From contig CM060962.1 of the NCBI GenBank assembly GCA_030765045.1, forward strand, positions 211,345,636 to 211,409,635: 64,000 nt of DNA, written 5' to 3'. Positions 1-10,770 of the stretch are shown here, in pieces. The number at the start of each line of letters is the position of its first letter. Position 1 is the stretch's first letter. Source of the DNA: Tenodera sinensis. Taxonomy: Eukaryota > Arthropoda > Insecta > Mantodea > Mantidae. The notes beneath the pieces were generated by a model, which was given only the letters and a program-made list of their open reading frames with translations, was not told the DNA's origin and did not search any database. A program made the position numbers and the translations under genes.

Positions 1-104
1 TATCCCACTATGTGCCTCAGTTCAGCTGTTCATAAGCAAACATGTGGACATAAGCGCCCTTTTCTGAAGTACCTTCTATGTGTTCAGTTGATCTACCAAC
101 CTAT

Positions 105-430
105 ACTTTCGGTGAAATATCGATATCGAATTTTCGTGCGGAATACATTATTTCCACTCCCTGCAACGGATAAGCGGTAGAGAAACTGAAAACATCTGAT
201 GTCTTACACCCACATTAATTATTCTATCCATTAAAACATCATAGCTGTTTGTATATTATGGTGCTCATATCAAATTAAGATCATGTTGCACTACAATAAT
301 GACTTGCTAGAAAACAGCAAGAGAACTGCTGTTGTCATTTGTTAAATAGTTTTAGAGATGTGTTTGAGCTCAAAGCGTGCAATTCCGATATCGAATCTTT
401 GGATGCAATATAATACGTTCTCTACCCTAT
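105..430 (+). repeat. Repeat H, two terminal fragments
   Basis: Bases 105-215 and about 380-430 match the right-hand end of repeat H (see 15495-16380): the GGTGAAAT...CGA.ATCGAATTTT block, then a GTAGAGAAA end. In the first fragment the end is followed by CATCTGATGT, which is the left-end sequence of H, as if a second copy began there. Both are diverged and non-coding. Confidence 0.6.
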
Positions 431-1365
431 TACAGATACATGGATAAATAAAAAAACCGACACACGAGGTCGTTATGGTTTGGACTCTTAAATGGGAGGT
501 CCGCTGTTTAAGTCACTGCACCAGTCCTCCATGACTCAATTCTCATACAAGACAAATGCCGGGTGATACCCTAAACTTAGGCTTGTAACACTTCCCAATC
601 ATTATCATCAGTGTCCACCGTCTGTGCTGCCGTACATGAAGAAGGGGTTACACACTTAAAATGGGCACATAAATAGAGGGGGCGGGGGGAGGTGCGAAAT
701 GTGTTTAAGAAACATGGAGCATGTTAACCCTTTCACCTAACGGCGTAGACGACGATTTCGTTAACGTGGAGATACAGTGATCGGAAGGTCAGCACGTTGG
801 ATACGGCTCGAAGAAAAAGCAATGATGATTTCTTCAATAAACCATATATTGATGTTTGCTAGTTTTTGCCGTTTCCCCCGTTCTTGGTGTCGGATTTACT
901 CATCACACTCGCTGTCTGAAGCTGAAGATTAAAATTATTGCATCCACTTGCGGATGATGCCAACTGAACACCAGTTATCGAGGAAATGAAAAATCCGCCA
1001 GAGATGAATTTGAGCTACCGTTTTCCGTTTTGTACAACTCCCATCTTTCCCGTTGGTTCACAGCTGCCTGCACGTTGTGAATAGAACTCAATATTAGGAT
1101 GTTTTGTGGTATTTAGAAGTTATAAAATTTATTTTTATGTTGGCCTTTTAAGGTTATAATTTAAACAGATTACGTACGTGTTTAAATTATAAGCGGGAAT
1201 GTGTACGTATGTTTCAAAAAATAACCTAAGATTTTCCAACATATTTTCAAATTTGTTAATGCATTCAATCAACCCTAGACATTAGGCACCACTTGGACAT
1301 GTGACCATCTAGTAATGTTTGCTATCTGCAAAAGGTTCAACATTCCATTTTGACAGTGGATTCCC
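431..1365. other. Mostly unannotated, with a decayed SINE tail
   Basis: Bases about 600-660 resemble the tail of SINE-A (ATCATCAGTGTC.ACCG.CTG..GTGCCGTA) followed by a corrupted TTAAACACT-like end, so an old SINE-A remnant is likely. The block at 545-575 (CAAATGCCGGGTGATACCC) is like a body motif seen in insect SINEs. No coding sequence is recognised in the rest. Confidence 0.35.
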
Positions 1366-1375
1366 CAGTGTCAGA

Positions 1376-1655
1376 AAGTACTGTAGGGGAAACATTTTGA
1401 CGAATAGTGGTGGTCTCGTCAAAGAAGACTTAAATTATTCAGTTATTTAAATGCCTAACTTCAGTCAATCATTGAAACGTAAACTTGTTATGTTAGCTAT
1501 GTTAGCGAATCTGTTGTCCAATTCTTTCAAATGATGGAACCGTTTTGTGTAAGGTTTGTGAAAGTAGAGTCAATCACAAAAACGGTATTTTATCAATCAA
1601 CGCGTTAATCACTAAGCACGAAATATGCTTCCACTTCAAAGACTGGTCATACGAA
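1376..1655 (+). pseudogene. hAT-like transposase zinc-finger remnant (copy 1)
   Basis: An uninterrupted reading frame at about 1527-1622 reads SNDGTVLCKVCE and later ALITKHE. This is the pattern of the N-terminal CxxC...HxxxxH finger found in insect hAT/BED-type transposases and related CGG-binding-like proteins. The first histidine is replaced and there are stops upstream, so it is dead. The nucleotide sequence is related to 5255-5465, so the two are copies of one element. The family assignment is an inference from the motif; the similarity between the two copies is seen directly. Confidence 0.45.
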
Positions 1656-1821
1656 AATGAGGCTACTTCCAATAGCTATTGCTAATCTAGCAGACAATTC
1701 CAGTTTTCATTAGATTTGTATAAACCATTAGTGGATGTCGGTAGGGTGTAGCAACAACATTTACATTACCTCGTGGTAATTTGTAGACATAAAAGTGTAT
1801 AAATAACAAAATAATGAAAAT

Positions 1822-1882
1822 GTTTCCATATATAGGGTAATTTGGGGTAGAAGATTTTTTTTTTTTTTTGGGGGGGGGGGGG
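1822..1882 (+). repeat. Repeat H scrap followed by T15-G13 tract
   Basis: AATGTTTCCATATATAGGGT and the following TTTGGGGTAGAAGATTT match an internal H segment. It then runs into 15 T followed by 13 G (1855-1882), an abrupt homopolymer junction that could cause polymerase slippage or assembly error. Confidence 0.5.
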
Positions 1883-2868
1883 CTTGGAACCGCTGAGCTT
1901 AACAGTTCAGTATTTAACTGACATTTCTCTTTTTAAGCTCTATCCACATCTGTCTACAGAATGCGTACGCCAACCTTATAAAGTAGGTTGAGTAAATGTT
2001 GAGATGTCTGCCGATGCATTCAAGTAACGTTTTGCCTATATCTCTAGAGGCGACAGCTCAGGACCACGTGATCTTGTAGGAGCAAATTATGTTTTTAACG
2101 GACGAGTTTCATTGAAGGTTTGTTCTTGGCACTCGATCAAGCAGTTACTTAGGTCAGCTCCAGGTCATACCGAGGAACTTGCATTCAACAGAGGATTTTT
2201 CACAGCGGTTTTACCTCTTATGAATGGAACTGAATGAAGCAAGAACATAAATTTACACTTAGCACTACATTTCAAATTTGTTGACAATAGTATTCTGCTT
2301 TTTGAACTTTTAGGAAATAAATCTAAAAATTTGTACTGTACAGGCTTAGAAGTCCCGCAAATAAGTACTCCTAAACTTAAACAAATTCCAAATATCAGCA
2401 TTCATTTAGAACTTTTTAACATTGTTTCTACAGCTCCTTCATTTGTTGCCCTGCAATTTAAAAAATAGCATCATGACCGATATAACGGTAGTACGGTGTT
2501 ACAGTGCTCAGAAACTTCCGAGTTTTTCCGTTACGTTGTGTGGATTCCGCAACATTTAATTTCCGTTTGGTCGGTTATTTAGATTGTTTTAATCTGTAAG
2601 AAAATCTTAAGGGATGTCCTGGAAAACATGGCATTTCTGAAAGTAGAAAATCAACTTGCGAAATTTCACGCACTATTTGCACACCAGTACGCTCCTAAGT
2701 TTAAAACGTCGCGTTTGGGTACTTAAATGAAAGACAAAACCGCAATCGTAAACTGATTCTACAATGCCTGAGCACAATGTTTCCCATTAAGGTTTCAAAA
2801 ACTTGTTTTTATCAAAATTTCATAAAACATTTAATATATAGCAGGTTGAAAATAATATCAGTCAGTAG
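1883..2868. other. No feature recognised
   Basis: AT-rich unique-looking sequence. Short open frames on both strands show no family motif, repeat or RNA gene that I can support. Confidence 0.5.
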
Positions 2869-3140
2869 AGGTTTTGGGGGGTTTTCTCCCCCGCTGCGAG
2901 ATCTGGATCTGAGTGCACTCAGCTTCGTGAGGTTCTTGGGGGAGCCCCATTCAGGAGCTACTGTGGAATGCCAAGACCGCATTCACCGGCCGAGAAGGAA
3001 ATATGGCGCTACTCACGTCCCACTCCCCAGTACTACACCCCACACATAACGCCCGGTGTGGGTATAGGCGGTAGACCTTGGCCTGGCATCGGGCCGTTGC
3101 CTCGCTGAGGAATAGAGCTTTGGCAGGTTGTGAGAAGAAA
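2869..3140. repeat. GC-rich block, possibly a headless SINE-B body
   Basis: Sharply GC-richer than its flanks. Segments such as GGGGAGCCCCATTCAGGAGC and CCCGGTGTGGGTATAGG resemble parts of the SINE-B bodies at 20893-21425 and 27280-27690. No tRNA-like head is visible. It could instead be part of a LINE 5' region. The open frame across it (2777-3049) has no recognisable domain. Confidence 0.3.
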
Positions 3141-3628
3141 CTTTAATAGCAATTTTAAGAAATTGACCAGAAAACAACAGATACTACGAACATAGCTTTC
3201 AAAATTGACACGTTTATCTGCTTAGGTACGTAGGCAGGCAAAAATAATACAGAATCTGATAATCAGTAATATAGTTCATCATTTTATGGTGCTATTAAAA
3301 GTAAATTTCAGATCTACTTCACAACATTGCAAGAATAGTGCGATATGAATATGAGAACAAATTTAGGGAAATTATGCTATATAACGCTCAGCAGTTGGTA
3401 GCTTCTATGCCTAAATGCACGGCATTCAATGTCCACAAGCTCCTTTCACCACACGGAGCTACTATATCTGGCTACAGGTTGTGTTAATTATGTTTACGTT
3501 ATACCTATAGACACAGTTGGTAGGTCACACCGGGTCGCAACTCAAAGGCTTAGTTTTAAGAAAACAATTTCATTCCATAATTTGGTACAAAATTATTCAT
3601 AAGCATGTAAAGAGGGCATATAAATAAA
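3141..3628. other. No feature recognised
   Basis: AT-rich sequence with stops in all frames and no repeat seen elsewhere in the window. Confidence 0.45.
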
Positions 3629-4440
3629 AATGAGTGCGTTGTATGGCTCTGAGCTCTGGGAGGTCTCCAGGAGAAATGGAAAGTTAAAAGCAATGCAAAT
3701 TACATTGGAGAAGTTGCTGTATTTCTAGACTTCATAAATCCGAAATGAAACTATACTACAGCAAGTAGCAGCAGTAAATATTATTTTTACAATTGAAGGA
3801 AGACGTCTACGTTGGCACGGTCATCTCAGAAGAATGACACCGCCTATACAATGTTCGACCCACTCTTTGCCACGGTCGCGCCGTAGCCGAGTGGTTAAAC
3901 CACTCGCTTCTCACCAAAGCGGCCTGTGTTCGATCCCAGGCAACCGCATGTGGGATTAGTGGTGGACGAAGCGGCGCTGGGGCGGGTTTCCTCCGGGTTC
4001 TCCGGTTTCCCCCGCCATCTCATTCCACCGCCTGCGGTGCCGTAGTAGTAAAAGCGGGCGTTAAACACTACCAAAAAAACACTCTTTGAACTTCAATGAC
4101 TCTGAACAAAAACAGCAAAACTGATCTTTTAAGCGACAAAGAGGTTCAAAATATTACTGATGATGAAATGTAGATGATCTTCAAAAGGTCTTTAGAGGCA
4201 GCAATACGTCGTCTGTAACGCTGTAGAAGTAATATTCAAAGAGGTACGCTATATTATTGGCAACGTCCTCGATGGAAGAAGAGAAAGACAAGGACTGGTG
4301 TAGACTGATTATGCAAGTCAATCCAGGCTGATTGGAAGGATGGCGAAAAATGGAAACGTAGATACGAGAAATGCTATATGGTCTAAACAAACTCGCTTTA
4401 TACGTATGTAATATTATAAGAGACTTCATTTCGAATAAAC
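3629..4440 (+). pseudogene. Non-LTR reverse transcriptase C-terminal remnant, split by a SINE
   Basis: The translation from 3630 reads ALYGSELWEVS..., IRNE and then RRLRWHGHLRRM. These are landmarks of the C-terminal (thumb and post-RT) part of many animal LINE reverse transcriptases (ALYGSE.W, then RLRW.GH..RM). Stops interrupt the frame. SINE-A copy 1 is inserted at 3870-4079. Downstream, about 4240-4390 reads RPRWKKRKTRTGVD and WKDGEKWKR, consistent with the end of the same ORF. Only the tail of the element is present. The clade is uncertain (RTE- or CR1-like are possible). Confidence 0.55.
3870..4079 (+). mobile_element. SINE-A copy 1, full length, tRNA-derived
   Basis: A tRNA-like head carries an A box (TAGCCGAGTGG) and a B box (GTTCGATCC). 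It is followed by a body with CGGCGCTGGGGCGGG and GCGGGCGTTAAACACTACC, and a short A tail. It is flanked by an exact 9-bp target-site duplication, CACTCTTTG, at 3861-3869 and 4080-4088. The head looks closest to a Ser/Leu-type tRNA, but that is tentative. Pol III transcription and LINE-driven mobilisation are expected for such elements. It lies in a dead LINE remnant. Confidence 0.9.
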
Positions 4441-4449
4441 AAACGTTCA

Positions 4450-5250
4450 AAGAATATATCGAATTACCTAATTATATTACCAATAATATAAGGGGGTACC
4501 AATAATATAAGGGGGAACTGAACGATGGTAAAACCGTGATAAAAATAAAATTTAGCAAAAGGTCACAAGCAGCTCTGCACATGCCTTAAATAAAACACAT
4601 GAGCAGGATATCCAGAACTGTTTGTACCTAAAGCATCAGATGACAAGCTGCGTAGTGAATCTATTTTTATCGCATTCACCTCTTTCCATGCTGAGGATTG
4701 AAGGAATAAAAAACTGTCAATTTTAATGATAGAAATAAACGCGCATGTAACATGATTCCCTGGGGTCATTCATCACCGCACATTATTTAATGCCCTCTAG
4801 CATTCATCAACGTTTGCAAAACCAGCTCGTATCATATTATTGGTTTCAAATTATCAATAATTTACATCAGAAAAATGACTTCCTCTATTAGATAATGAAA
4901 AATACATATCGCATCGTCTATCGAGGTGCACATATTGACGAATATATCGAGTGCCTATTTTTGGAGTTTTTAAATTTGCCTCCGTTTGCTTTTTAATACA
5001 TTCCAATTTTAAATTTACCCATATAGAACCATATAACTAGAATCCGGATGTTAGGCAACGCGCTCCTTTTGGATGGGTGATATGCATAACGAAAGTTGGA
5101 GATACAAGCATATTTTGAGACTTCTGGAAGTGATAGAAGCAGTTTCTATATTGTCTTTTTTGGTATTTTAAGATCTTGCTGCATGTTTGAATTATACATG
5201 CCAAATTCTGCTTTTTTAAAATCAACTTAAAACATTTTCAATCAGATCAG
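4450..5250. other. No feature recognised
   Basis: AT-rich. There is one short direct repeat, ACCAATAATATAAGGGGG, at about 4480 and 4497. Nothing coding is supported. Confidence 0.45.
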
Positions 5251-5254
5251 AAAG

Positions 5255-5465
5255 CATTGTAGGGAAAAAATTTTCAGGAATAGTGATGCCACGTGAAATA
5301 ACATTGTTTAGCTACGATGCCTAAGCTAATCAATCACTGAAAAGGAAGTTTCACAGTTGTTAGTGAATTTGGTGCCCATGTTATTCTGGAAGGTTTGTGA
5401 AAAAGGCCGTTATCAATCAACACATGTTTACATCAAGCACAAATCTCTTGTTGCTTCAAAGAGTG
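5255..5465 (+). pseudogene. hAT-like transposase zinc-finger remnant (copy 2)
   Basis: The sequence is similar to 1376-1655. The frame at about 5386-5450 reads WKVCEKGRYQSTHVYIKHKS. Here the H-x4-H half of the finger is kept while the first cysteine has become W, so the two copies have lost different residues. An H copy begins immediately downstream at 5472. Confidence 0.45.
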
Positions 5466-5471
5466 CAAATA

Positions 5472-6145
5472 CCAGTAGAGAAAGTAAAAATCTGATGTGT
5501 TGTACTCACATGACTTACTCTACTCTTGTACTAACCATTCTTGCAAAATTCTTATTCCTGTTTCTTCTTCGTGTCAGTTAAGATAAACATTTGTACAAAT
5601 TATCGCATTGCTTACTTCCTTGTAGGTGCAAGGGGAATATTAGAATGCAGTAGGCTTTGTGCGATAATTAAATCTTTTTAAAGCTTTGAGATTCCGTTCT
5701 CTTTGCACACTTAACATACAAAAAATGAACAACGATGTTCCATTTCACGAAAGTTTTGTTTTCCGAAACTCACACACATAACAAGGAATATCTCCGAAAT
5801 GGTTCACCCTATAAGAAGATGTATTCAGACATAAATTGTGTATTTTAGCAAGATCAACATGTTTTGTATAGTATGATTTGGTCAATCTCTAACGGTTTAC
5901 CAGTTATGCAAAAGTCGTACAGAGTAAATACGACTACAGGGGCTATAGCCAGAAAATTCAAGATATACTTTTCATTTGTAATAAAAATATCTCAAACACA
6001 TGAGATTTTAATCAAAATCGTTAGCCATTTTCAAGAAAAACACTTTCGAAACATTTTCCACGTAAAGGGTAGTTGAGGGTGGGGCTATTTTCTTCAAAAT
6101 GTTCGTGTCGCATACTTGAGACATTAAACTTAAATACCAACTTTG

Positions 6146-6213
<68 letters not shown>

Positions 6214-6345
6214 CCTTTTTCTAAAAAAATGCTTTTTTTGGATTCAGGGGTCTCAAAACATATATTTGCGGAGAAATCTCGACATCAAATTTTTGGGTGG
6301 AATACAATACTTCCCCTACTTGGCAGTAGAGAAAGTAATAAGGCT
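5472..6345 (+). repeat. Repeat H copy, near full length, with (AC)n
   Basis: Starts with AGTAGAGAAAGTAAAAA joined directly to TCTGATGTGTTG, then GACTT.CTCTACTCTTG, and ends CCCTACTTGGCAGTAGAGAAAGTA. It is about 90% alike by eye to the copies at 15495 and 54695. The internal AC tract (6147-6210) lies at the position shared by other copies. No protein is encoded; apparent Thr-His or Cys-Val frames are microsatellite artefacts. See the findings for a possible Helentron-type classification. Confidence 0.85.
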
Positions 6346-6379
6346 GATTCCAACAGCCCGTAACCACAGCTAGCAGAGT

Positions 6380-6500
6380 TATTTTTTATTCAGGGAGCTT
6401 CAAAACGAGTATTCCCAGTACAATTTCGGAATCGAAATTTTGATTGGAATGCAATATCTTCTCTACATACTACGTATGCCGTAGAGAAAGTAGAAGTACA
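6380..6500 (+). repeat. Repeat H terminal fragment
   Basis: Matches the right end of H: TTATTCAGGGAGC...CGAAATTTTGATTGGAATGC, ending CCGTAGAGAAAGTAGAA. It lies directly beyond the copy ending at 6345, in the same orientation. Confidence 0.65.
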
Positions 6501-7049
6501 CATCTGTTTAATGGTTCGTCTCCAAAGGGCTGGTTGTGAATAGTCGGATGGCTATAGTCAGGGAGAAGGCATAATAAATTCACGTTCCAAGCTAGGGATG
6601 AGATAGGTAGGTAAATTTTCCTTCCTTTCTTTTTCTACTTTGCCGTTCATAAATGCGTAGTCATGCTGCTATTTTCGTTATCCTAGTGCGGTGTCATAGT
6701 TGTGAAATTCTCTTCACTCGCAATTAACTTTGATTATCCGAGAAATCAAGAGTTGATGCTACAGTTTTATAAGCCCTGTTTTAAAAATAATTTTCTTTCC
6801 CGAATCTGCCAACAAAAACATGGAAAAAAATACATTTTGTGTTTATTTTCCAAATTATCTTTATTCTTATACCTAATTTTCTACTTGTATAGCAATTATA
6901 TCCATAAATAATTCATGAACTTTCTGTGCACTAAATTTAATTAAATTAAACCCCAGTTTAGGATATTTTTTGTCATTACTGCCATTTTGCAGACATTTTT
7001 AGGTCATGAAAATCGGGACCCTTGTGATAATGGTAACAGGTGATATTTT
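6501..7049. other. No feature recognised
   Basis: AT-rich non-coding sequence. Confidence 0.4.
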
Positions 7050-7165
7050 TATCTTATTCAGGGGCCTCAAAACTCGCATTTCCATTGAAAGGTCGATATC
7101 CAGATCTGTCATGGTATCCAATACTTGTTTTACATACCACAGGTAGGCGATTTAGAAAGTAAAAC
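7050..7165 (+). repeat. Repeat H terminal fragment
   Basis: TTATTCAGGGGCCTCAAAAC through GATTTAGAAAGTAAAAC matches the right end of H, diverged. Confidence 0.55.
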
Positions 7166-8600
7166 GTTGTACTGCTTTAATCATATATAAATCGCTGTCG
7201 TCTCTAAACTCTGAGGTTACACACTTCGTAAAAGAAAAACTAAACTGTGGTGCACAAACAGTTTGGAATGTTGCATCCTGAAGATGTACAGCATCTCAGA
7301 TCCAAGTATCGGAAAACTTTGCTTCAGCACGACGTAATCCGTTTATTGAGACGCACCCTGGGGCGCTAGCAGAACAGGGCAGGACGACGTTGGTGTGTGG
7401 CCGGACTGGAAGCCAGTCACCGAAAATCAATCGCTCAACAGTGGCCGGAAGCGAAGTCCACGTTATAAACGATTTTGTTCACAAAGGATTTTTCCATGAA
7501 CTTTCGGTCCAGGACGTTACATGGAAAACCAAAGACTTCATTTCCCGAGAACTAAAAGCTAAGCTTCCAACCACCAAGTCGATGTCATAAAACAAGCGAG
7601 GACGGTATTCCGGATTCAAACACAAGCAAACTATAAAGTTTTTAATGGGTTTAAAGTTCATTTACATCCGAACTGAGGCCACTGTTGTAAATTATTTCCA
7701 ATGAACACAGAAAACGCTTCAGGGGTGTTGGTGCCACCAACACTTTGTAGAAATCTCCCAAAGCAAGCGATGACGCTATTAGCTGTAAACAAATTAGAGG
7801 TATATTTTACACATTAACAGCCGAGATCTGTGTCAACAAGATATAATAGGAACGTATTATTTCCCGCCTCCGGTTATCAGGCTCTTTCCTTAGTCTCAAG
7901 TCCGGTTTTAAATCCTATCTCTCAAGACTATGACATAACAGGTCCAAATAGAATTTGCATTCAGCTCATAGCTAGTGTCACAAGGGAACTGCAGCAAAAC
8001 TAGACATTTACATCACCCCTTAACTCTTTACCCACAATCGCACCTTCTGCGTAGGGGTCCTGGGTTAAACTCCCGGCTGGGCTAGAGAAAAGTTTCTTTC
8101 AACAAGATTTCTCGGTATACCAAGAGCCTGATGTGTGCGCACGCGCGACGCATAAACCTGGGCACACGTGCCAAGTCATTTAATTATGACAGTTAAATCT
8201 GCAATCTGGTAACTATATGGCACCAATAATAAGCTGGGACTGATTTTAAAAAGCTGGTGTATTACATTCACATGACCTTTGCCAACAGTCTTTCTTAATA
8301 CATCTCTTCTGCAATCTTCTGTCACAGGAGATGCGATACTCAAATAGGTACTTTGATATGTGTCGGTATAAGTTATGCTTGAAACTCCATAGTTTCTATG
8401 ACCCATGAGAAACAACTGAATAACGACTGATAGCACTTTAGAAAAATGACTAAGTATTTACAAATTTAAAGTAATAGCGGATATCTTAGAAATGGCTGAT
8501 GACAGAAAAAATGTATATAGATACATTTAGTTTTAAACAGTTCTGCATTTAGTGTGCAGTCATTTTTTGTCTCTCTCTTATGGCTATCCGTTATACTTGC
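7166..8600. other. Unannotated, with a degenerate tRNA-like motif
   Basis: Bases 8048-8085 (TGGGTTAAACTCCCGGCTGGG) look like a decayed pol III B box and T arm, possibly an old SINE. The open frame at 7390-7590 has no recognisable domain. The rest shows nothing. Confidence 0.3.
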
Positions 8601-8635
8601 ACTAATTATATGAAATTCCTATCAAAGATAAATTC

Positions 8636-9440
8636 ACGCCCTATTCCCAGAAAATTTAAGATGTATATTGTGACTTTTTTTTGGTTGTGGTGTAAAGTAA
8701 ATACGACAGATGTAGTCGAGATAAAGAAACACTTTTATTTCCGTAAACAGTAACTTTGTACACTCGTTGCAACAACAAGTAAGTCTTTTCCGATTCTCCA
8801 CAGCACGGCTCCGAACACGTAACACAAAGAACTAACTCTTCTCCGTCGGCTTCACATACGTCTGACCGTCTCCGTCGGCACGACTACTCAACCTTCACAT
8901 ACGTCTGACTGACTCTTCTCACACTTTACCGCTATTTATATCTCCCAGGCACTATTCTGGAAGCTTCAGGAACGTTCACTTATTGCGGCGAGATACAAAG
9001 TAGAAGACTCCAGAAGAATCTATCCTTTTCTCTCTTTCGGCAAGCGCCCCAACAATGCGGCCATTCTCTGTCTCTTTCCTTCGGCTCCTTTGCGGTAGTG
9101 CCGACAATAATGCGATAGGTGACACTGCGGTTGTCGGCAATTAGATGCGGCGGGCGCGGTGACAATATTTTGGCATGTAAATATCTTAAGTCTAGAGTTT
9201 TTAATCAAAATCAAAGCATTTTGAGAAAATAAAAAAAATATGGAAAAAGTTTCCATATTAAGGGTAGTTTGGGGACGAGGAATTTTCTTGAAAACTTTGG
9301 TGTTGCGTCTATGACCCTAGATACAAGCATGAACCTCTTTCCAAAAATGCCTTTTTTGGATTCAGAGGGCATAAGAACATGTATTTCCGTTTAAAATCTC
9401 GGCATATAATGCTCCTCTTAACTACTTACCCGGAAAACTG
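8636..9440 (+). repeat. Repeat H fragment split by a solo LTR
   Basis: CCCAGAAAATTTAAGATGTA before 8669 and GGCATGTAAATATCTTA after 9164 are adjacent in intact H copies, so they are the two sides of one insertion. The H sequence then continues to about 9440 (AAGGGTAGTTTGGGGACGAG, then TTGGATTCAGAGGGC). Confidence 0.75.
8669..9164 (-). mobile_element. Solo LTR, probably Ty3/gypsy-type
   Basis: Read on the minus strand, the 496-bp unit begins TGTCACCG and ends GTCACA (TG...CA). It has a TATA box (TATAAATAG, about 8932-8940) and an AATAAA signal about 200 bp downstream (8734-8739), as expected for promoter and polyadenylation signals of an LTR. It is flanked by the direct repeat ATAT (8665-8668 and 9165-9168). 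An internal partial duplication is visible: TTCACATACGTCTGAC occurs twice and CTCCGTCGGC twice. No internal retroelement genes remain, so it is a solo LTR left by recombination. The superfamily is inferred only from the short TSD and termini. Confidence 0.75.
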
Positions 9441-9990
9441 TTCGTTTGCCAGGAAAAAAATAGGTACTTTTATTTCCTTTAAACAAGAAGTTTAAATTCC
9501 CAATAATAATGAAAGACATGGAAGGGGGTTACGTATTAATATTTGCATATGCATGTATTTCATGTTTGTTCCACGGCCTGGATCAACGATATCGCTCACA
9601 GATGTGTTTGCTTTCTCGGATGAACAGCAACAAACATTATTTTAGCCTTGGGGTTCTTCTCCTATGGTTGCTTGACACGATGCAAGGAGCACTTAAGGTT
9701 GGTTATATTTTGGAAACAGGGATGATGTATCATGTTGCACGGCTTTATGCCAACACCGTCATGCGTCAACATCAAGAGCAAGAGCAAGAGAACCCAGTCC
9801 TTCTGTAAAGAAGGTTGTGACAACTAGGTCCGCACATCCAATTGGAGATATATGGGGCAAAGAGTACCAGGTGGGTCTGAAAAGTGGTGCAACATTCCAA
9901 GATCTGCTTTCTTGATTTTGATTTTAATTATTTATTACTAGCGGTCGTACACGGCATTCCAATGGTGCATTCTAAAAGTATCTACGGGGA
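9441..9990. other. Hypothetical open frame, otherwise nothing
   Basis: An open frame at 9509-9808 (+, 99 codons) has hydrophobic segments (LGVLLLWLLD) and a QEQEQE tail. I recognise no family and there is no splice or codon-bias support, so chance is likely. Confidence 0.25.
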
Positions 9991-10003
9991 TGATAAGCGA
10001 GTT

Positions 10004-10004
<1 letters not shown>

Positions 10005-10038
<34 letters not shown>

Positions 10039-10130
10039 GGGAGGGAGAGAGAGCCACATTTGTTTTCTGGAATATAGCGTGTGTGTGTGTGTGTGTGTGC
10101 GCGTGCGTGTGCGTGTGCGCGCGCGCTTGT
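10005..10130. repeat. (GA)n and (GT/GC)n microsatellites
   Basis: A GA tract at 10005-10034, then a GT tract grading into GCGTGC/GCGC at 10078-10128. The second is alternating purine-pyrimidine and could adopt Z-DNA. Confidence 0.85.
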
Positions 10131-10559
10131 TTTCTTAAAGGTATGATTCCCAAGCAGCGCCACGACGTGAGGTCCGGAGCATGCGCAGAGTTTTCATACT
10201 CACGCCTTTGCGCCGCGCGATGTTACGCCAAGACTGGTCGCTACACCAGTATAGTCGCTAAGCGTTGGAGTGTGATTGAAAGAAAATGTCATTCAGCATA
10301 TTCAATAACAATTGCAAATATTCACAAAAATGTCGTATTATTACAATGTATGGTATTTGCGGTAATACAAAACGGGTTTGACTTGTGAATGTGATTCTAC
10401 ATATCCATACATATCCATATTTAATAGTCGTAGGGTACACGCATTACAACTGTTCATTACACAAACTTTCAGTTCTGTTTATTTTGCACTTTCTGAAGTG
10501 TTTACAACTTGTCTGGGTACGATTACGCTAAGCAGAATGTGAGTGAGGTCGTACTGATC

Positions 10560-10770
10560 CGCTCTCATTACGCACACGCGCACCCGCACCCACACCCACA
10601 CGCACACTCGCACGCACGCACACACACAGACCTTTTTCTAAAAATGTTTTTTTTTTTTTTTTTTTTTTTTTTTTATTCAGGGGAGTCTCGAAACATTGCC
10701 GGTGAAATCTCGACATCGACTTTTTGGGCGGAATACAATACATCCTCTACTTACTAACTACATAAAGCAA
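10560..10770 (+). repeat. Repeat H right-end fragment with (AC)n and T tract
   Basis: CACACGCGCACCC-type repeats at 10569-10628, then CCTTTTTCTAAAAATG and a long T run (about 10647-10673), then CAGGGGAGTCTCGAAACATT and GCGGAATACAATAC. It is in the same order as other H copies: microsatellite first, then the conserved right end. Confidence 0.7.

Noticed and set aside
9509..9808. 99-codon open frame as a gene
   Set aside because: No family resemblance, no splice sites or neighbours supporting it; expected by chance in this length of sequence.
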